Origin: Candidatus Falkowbacteria bacterium UBA2355
GTDB taxonomy: Bacteria > Patescibacteriota > Patescibacteriia > Patescibacteriales > Patescibacteriaceae
DNA length: 32,421 nucleotides
Assembly: GCA_002344425.1 (NCBI GenBank)
Contig: DDTV01000018.1
Location: forward strand, 1-32,421
Reading direction: 5' to 3'
Shown here: piece after piece, positions 30,825-32,421 of the stretch
Layout: each line of letters starts with the position of its first letter
Position numbering within the stretch: position 1 is the stretch's first letter
Translations under genes and position numbers: made by a program
The notes under the pieces: model-generated
The model's input: only the letters and a program-made list of their open reading frames with translations
The model's database searches: none
Told to the model about the DNA's origin: nothing

Positions 30825-30833
30825 ATTGTAGCA
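30825..30833 (-). promoter_or_regulatory. Extended -10 promoter of the glycan operon
   Basis: TGCTACAAT on the minus strand ends 11 bases before the flippase ATG (30813). The region where a -35 would lie is the terminator of the ribosomal operon, so termination and initiation are nearly abutting. Confidence 0.5.
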
Positions 30834-30834
30834 T

Positions 30835-30860
30835 AAAACACCCCGTTAAGGGGTGTTTTA
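30835..30860 (-). terminator. Terminator of the rpoA-rplQ-rplM-rpsI operon
   Basis: AAACACCCC / GGGGTGTTT around a GTTAA loop with flanking A and T runs. It is placed 14 bases after the rpsI stop on the minus strand; the repeat would also work in the other direction. Confidence 0.9.
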
Positions 30861-30874
30861 AAGTAGATAAATGA

Positions 30875-31345
30875 TTAACGTTTGCTCCATTGCGGGGCGC
30901 GGCGGGCGCGCTTCAAACCAGGTTTCTTTCTTTCTTTTTTACGGGCATCGCGAGTCAGCCAGCGTTGGGTTTTTAGAATCGGTCGCAACTCTTTGTCAAA
31001 AGCCAAAAGAGTTCGAGCTATACCGTGGCGAACCGCCTCGGCTTGGCCTTGTTTACCGCCGCCATTAACTCTGACAGTAAAATCAAAACTGGTTTCCATA
31101 GCCACGCCCTTAAGAGGCTCGACTACAACCATTTGTTCCAAAGGAGTGCGGAAATATTCGTTCATCGGCTTATTGTTTACCGTAATCTGGCCTTTGCCGC
31201 CAGTAAACAAACGAACGCGAGCGGCCGATGTTTTTCGCTTACCAAGCGCTTCAATATAAACTCCGGAAGTTTTTTCCGTTTTTTTAACAGCCGGTTTGGC
31301 AGCAACGGCGGCCTTGGTCTTTGGTTTGGCTTTAGCTTCAGTCAT
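30875..31345 (-). CDS. rpsI: 30S ribosomal protein S9
   Basis: 156 aa; the S9 body (about 29-156) has ALGKRKTSAARVRLF, NGGGKQGQAEAVRHGIARTLL and the basic C-terminal tail KKPGLKRARRAPQWSKR whose final Arg reaches the P-site tRNA. An added 28-residue N-terminus is almost all Ala, Lys, Thr and Val (KPKTKAAVAAKPAVKKTEK), likely disordered and RNA-contacting. The ATG at 31345 lies five bases after rplM. Confidence 0.96.
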   Translation of the reverse strand: MTEAKAKPKTKAAVAAKPAVKKTEKTSGVYIEALGKRKTSAARVRLFTGGKGQITVNNKPMNEYFRTPLEQMVVVEPLKGVAMETSFDFTVRVNGGGKQGQAEAVRHGIARTLLAFDKELRPILKTQRWLTRDARKKERKKPGLKRARRAPQWSKR

Positions 31346-31350
31346 AGTCT

Positions 31351-31713
31351 TTATTTGATAATCAATCGCTTCATCATCGCATTGCGCAGACGATTGTCCG
31401 GCAACATTTCGCGGACGGCTCGGCGCAAAACATCGTCAGGTTTGGTTTTAAAAATTTCACCGAGTTTTTTAGTCTTAAGTCCGCCTGGGTATCCTGAGTA
31501 GCTGTGGTATTCTTTTTGCTGCAATTTTTTGCCGGAAAAAGTGACCTTGGAAACATTCTTAACTTCAACGATGTCGCCTTCGTCTTTATGCGGTTCAAAA
31601 GTGGCCTTGTGTTTGCCGCGTAACAAAGTCGCGACACGGACGGCTAAGCGTCCCAGGGCTTGGCCTTCGGCGTCAATCAAATGTCGGTTGCGAATTAAAG
31701 GTGTCTTAGGCAT
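31351..31713 (-). CDS. rplM: 50S ribosomal protein L13, short form
   Basis: 120 aa compared with about 142 in Escherichia coli. Conserved stretches: IDAEGQALGRLAVRVATLLRG, the NVSKVTFSGKKLQQKEYHSY region, SGYPGGLK and VREMLPDNRLRNAMMKRL. The usual N-terminal strand region is shortened and the C-terminal extension is missing, as is common in reduced genomes. The gene lies between rplQ and rpsI with four- and five-base gaps. Confidence 0.95.
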   Translation of the reverse strand: MPKTPLIRNRHLIDAEGQALGRLAVRVATLLRGKHKATFEPHKDEGDIVEVKNVSKVTFSGKKLQQKEYHSYSGYPGGLKTKKLGEIFKTKPDDVLRRAVREMLPDNRLRNAMMKRLIIK

Positions 31714-31717
31714 ATTT

Positions 31718-32068
31718 TTAAACTAGTTCAATCTGAACAACAGAGGCTCCATCGCCGACGCGACTGCCCAACTTTACTATGCGAGTATAACCGCCTTGGC
31801 GATCCTTATAACGCTGGCCCAAAACTTCCATGGCTTTTTTAACAGCCAAAGGCTGTGGCAGCGTGCTGATCAATTGACGACGCGCCGCCAAAGTACCTGT
31901 TTTGGAAACGGTAATCATGTGTTCAACCAAAGATCGTACGGTCTTGGCTTTGGCTTCGGTTGTTTTGACTTTTTCATACATCAAAACGCTGGCCGCCAAG
32001 TTTCGCAGCATCATCTCGCGAGGTGCTTTCTTTCGATCCAAAATTTTTCCGGTGTTGCGGTGGCGCAT
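31718..32068 (-). CDS. rplQ: 50S ribosomal protein L17
   Basis: 116 aa, standard for the core L17 domain: MRHRNTGKILDRKKAPREMMLRNLAASVL at the start, TVRSLVEHMITVSK in the middle and GYTRIVKLGSRVGDGA near the end. It directly follows rpoA (six bases), the usual order in bacteria. Confidence 0.96.
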   Translation of the reverse strand: MRHRNTGKILDRKKAPREMMLRNLAASVLMYEKVKTTEAKAKTVRSLVEHMITVSKTGTLAARRQLISTLPQPLAVKKAMEVLGQRYKDRQGGYTRIVKLGSRVGDGASVVQIELV

Positions 32069-32074
32069 AATTAT

Positions 32075-32421
32075 TTATTTCTTCTTGCTTTTAGGTTCTT
32101 CGCTTTCTTCATCCGACTCTTCAGGGGTTTCTTCGCTGACTTCTTCAACGGTTTCGTCGGATTCAAGCGGAGCTTCGACTTCCACGGAGCCGGACAAAGA
32201 GATTTCTTTTACAGCCGAGAATTGTTCAATCAAAATATCATTGGCTTTGCGGAAAGCATCTTCAAAAGAAATCGTACCATCGGTTTCAATATCAAGAACC
32301 AATTTTTCCCAGTTAACCATTTTACCTACGCGGACATTTTCAATCTTTAAAGCGACAGATAAAACCGGTGAAAAAATAGAGTCGATTTCAATATAACCCA
32401 ATTCTTTTTTGCCTTCTTCGC
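32075..32421 (-). CDS. rpoA: RNA polymerase alpha subunit, 3' part; C-terminal domain replaced by an acidic tail
   Basis: The gene enters from the right edge, so only the last 115 residues are seen. They begin in the alpha N-terminal dimerisation domain (FSPVLSVALKIENVRVGK, then LVLDIETDGTISFEDAFRKA, ILIEQFSAV). In most bacteria a linker and an 80-residue helix-hairpin-helix C-terminal domain follow; here the protein instead ends after about 45 residues of mostly Glu, Ser and Asp closing in PKSKKK. The missing domain normally contacts UP-element DNA and activators. It heads the rpoA-rplQ-rplM-rpsI operon. Confidence 0.95.
   Translation of the reverse strand, partial: EEGKKELGYIEIDSIFSPVLSVALKIENVRVGKMVNWEKLVLDIETDGTISFEDAFRKANDILIEQFSAVKEISLSGSVEVEAPLESDETVEEVSEETPEESDEESEEPKSKKK

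Noticed and set aside
31025..31501. 158-aa plus-strand ORF over rpsI and rplM, and similar ORFs over dnaB, rplQ and rpoA
   Set aside because: They are antisense shadows of conserved ribosomal and helicase genes with no ribosome site, promoter or recognisable product.

Overview
The window reads as a piece of a reduced bacterial genome, most likely from the Candidate Phyla Radiation (Patescibacteria, Parcubacteria-like). This is inferred from several things visible here: short ribosomal proteins (L13 of 120 aa), an RNA polymerase alpha subunit that ends in an acidic tail where the C-terminal domain should be, very tight gene packing, many small membrane-anchored proteins of unknown function, few Shine-Dalgarno sequences, several promoters placed right at start codons, and no recognisable transcription factor or biosynthetic pathway. 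No rRNA, tRNA, insertion sequence or CRISPR array was recognised. No phage genes are apparent.

Layout, left to right. 1-234 is the 3' end of a WecA-type phosphosugar transferase gene, with an in-frame stop inside a conserved motif. 264-2895 holds rplU and, convergent to it, a dnaB-ybaB-recR operon. 3032-12228 is a rightward run of cell-envelope and translation genes: an L,D-transpeptidase with calcium-type repeats, a cysteine desulfurase, a small membrane protein, mraY, ftsW, a thioredoxin-fold lipoprotein, gltX, a coiled-coil M23 peptidase and a Kef-type antiporter. 12231-15477 contains two divergent C39-like membrane-anchored proteases and several small membrane proteins (DUF305 and DUF1761 types among them). 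15478-16460 has no protein gene. It holds what looks like a large structured RNA, bounded on the minus strand by a consensus promoter and an intrinsic terminator, plus a short tandem repeat. 16461-17612 carries an unrecognised, possibly PD-(D/E)XK-like protein and a 45-residue extremely acidic miniprotein. 17674-22651 holds a DedA protein, a CAP-domain protein, an AI-2E-type permease, a Gmad2-domain protein, a PQQ-type sugar dehydrogenase and two unknown small genes. 22704-25742 contains a small membrane protein, ftsQ, serS, a 53-aa ORF and greA. 25763-30813 is a surface-polysaccharide operon (flippase, two glycosyltransferases, DUF192, O-antigen ligase). 30875-32421 is the rpoA-rplQ-rplM-rpsI operon.

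Taken together, the window is mostly cell-wall synthesis and remodelling (MraY, FtsW, FtsQ, L,D-transpeptidase, M23), surface glycan export, and core replication, transcription and translation. The least ordinary part is 15.5-17.6 kb: a roughly 540-nt orphan structured RNA locus beside two genes I cannot place in a known family. I could not run folding, homology or covariance searches. Structure claims rest on inverted repeats read by eye.
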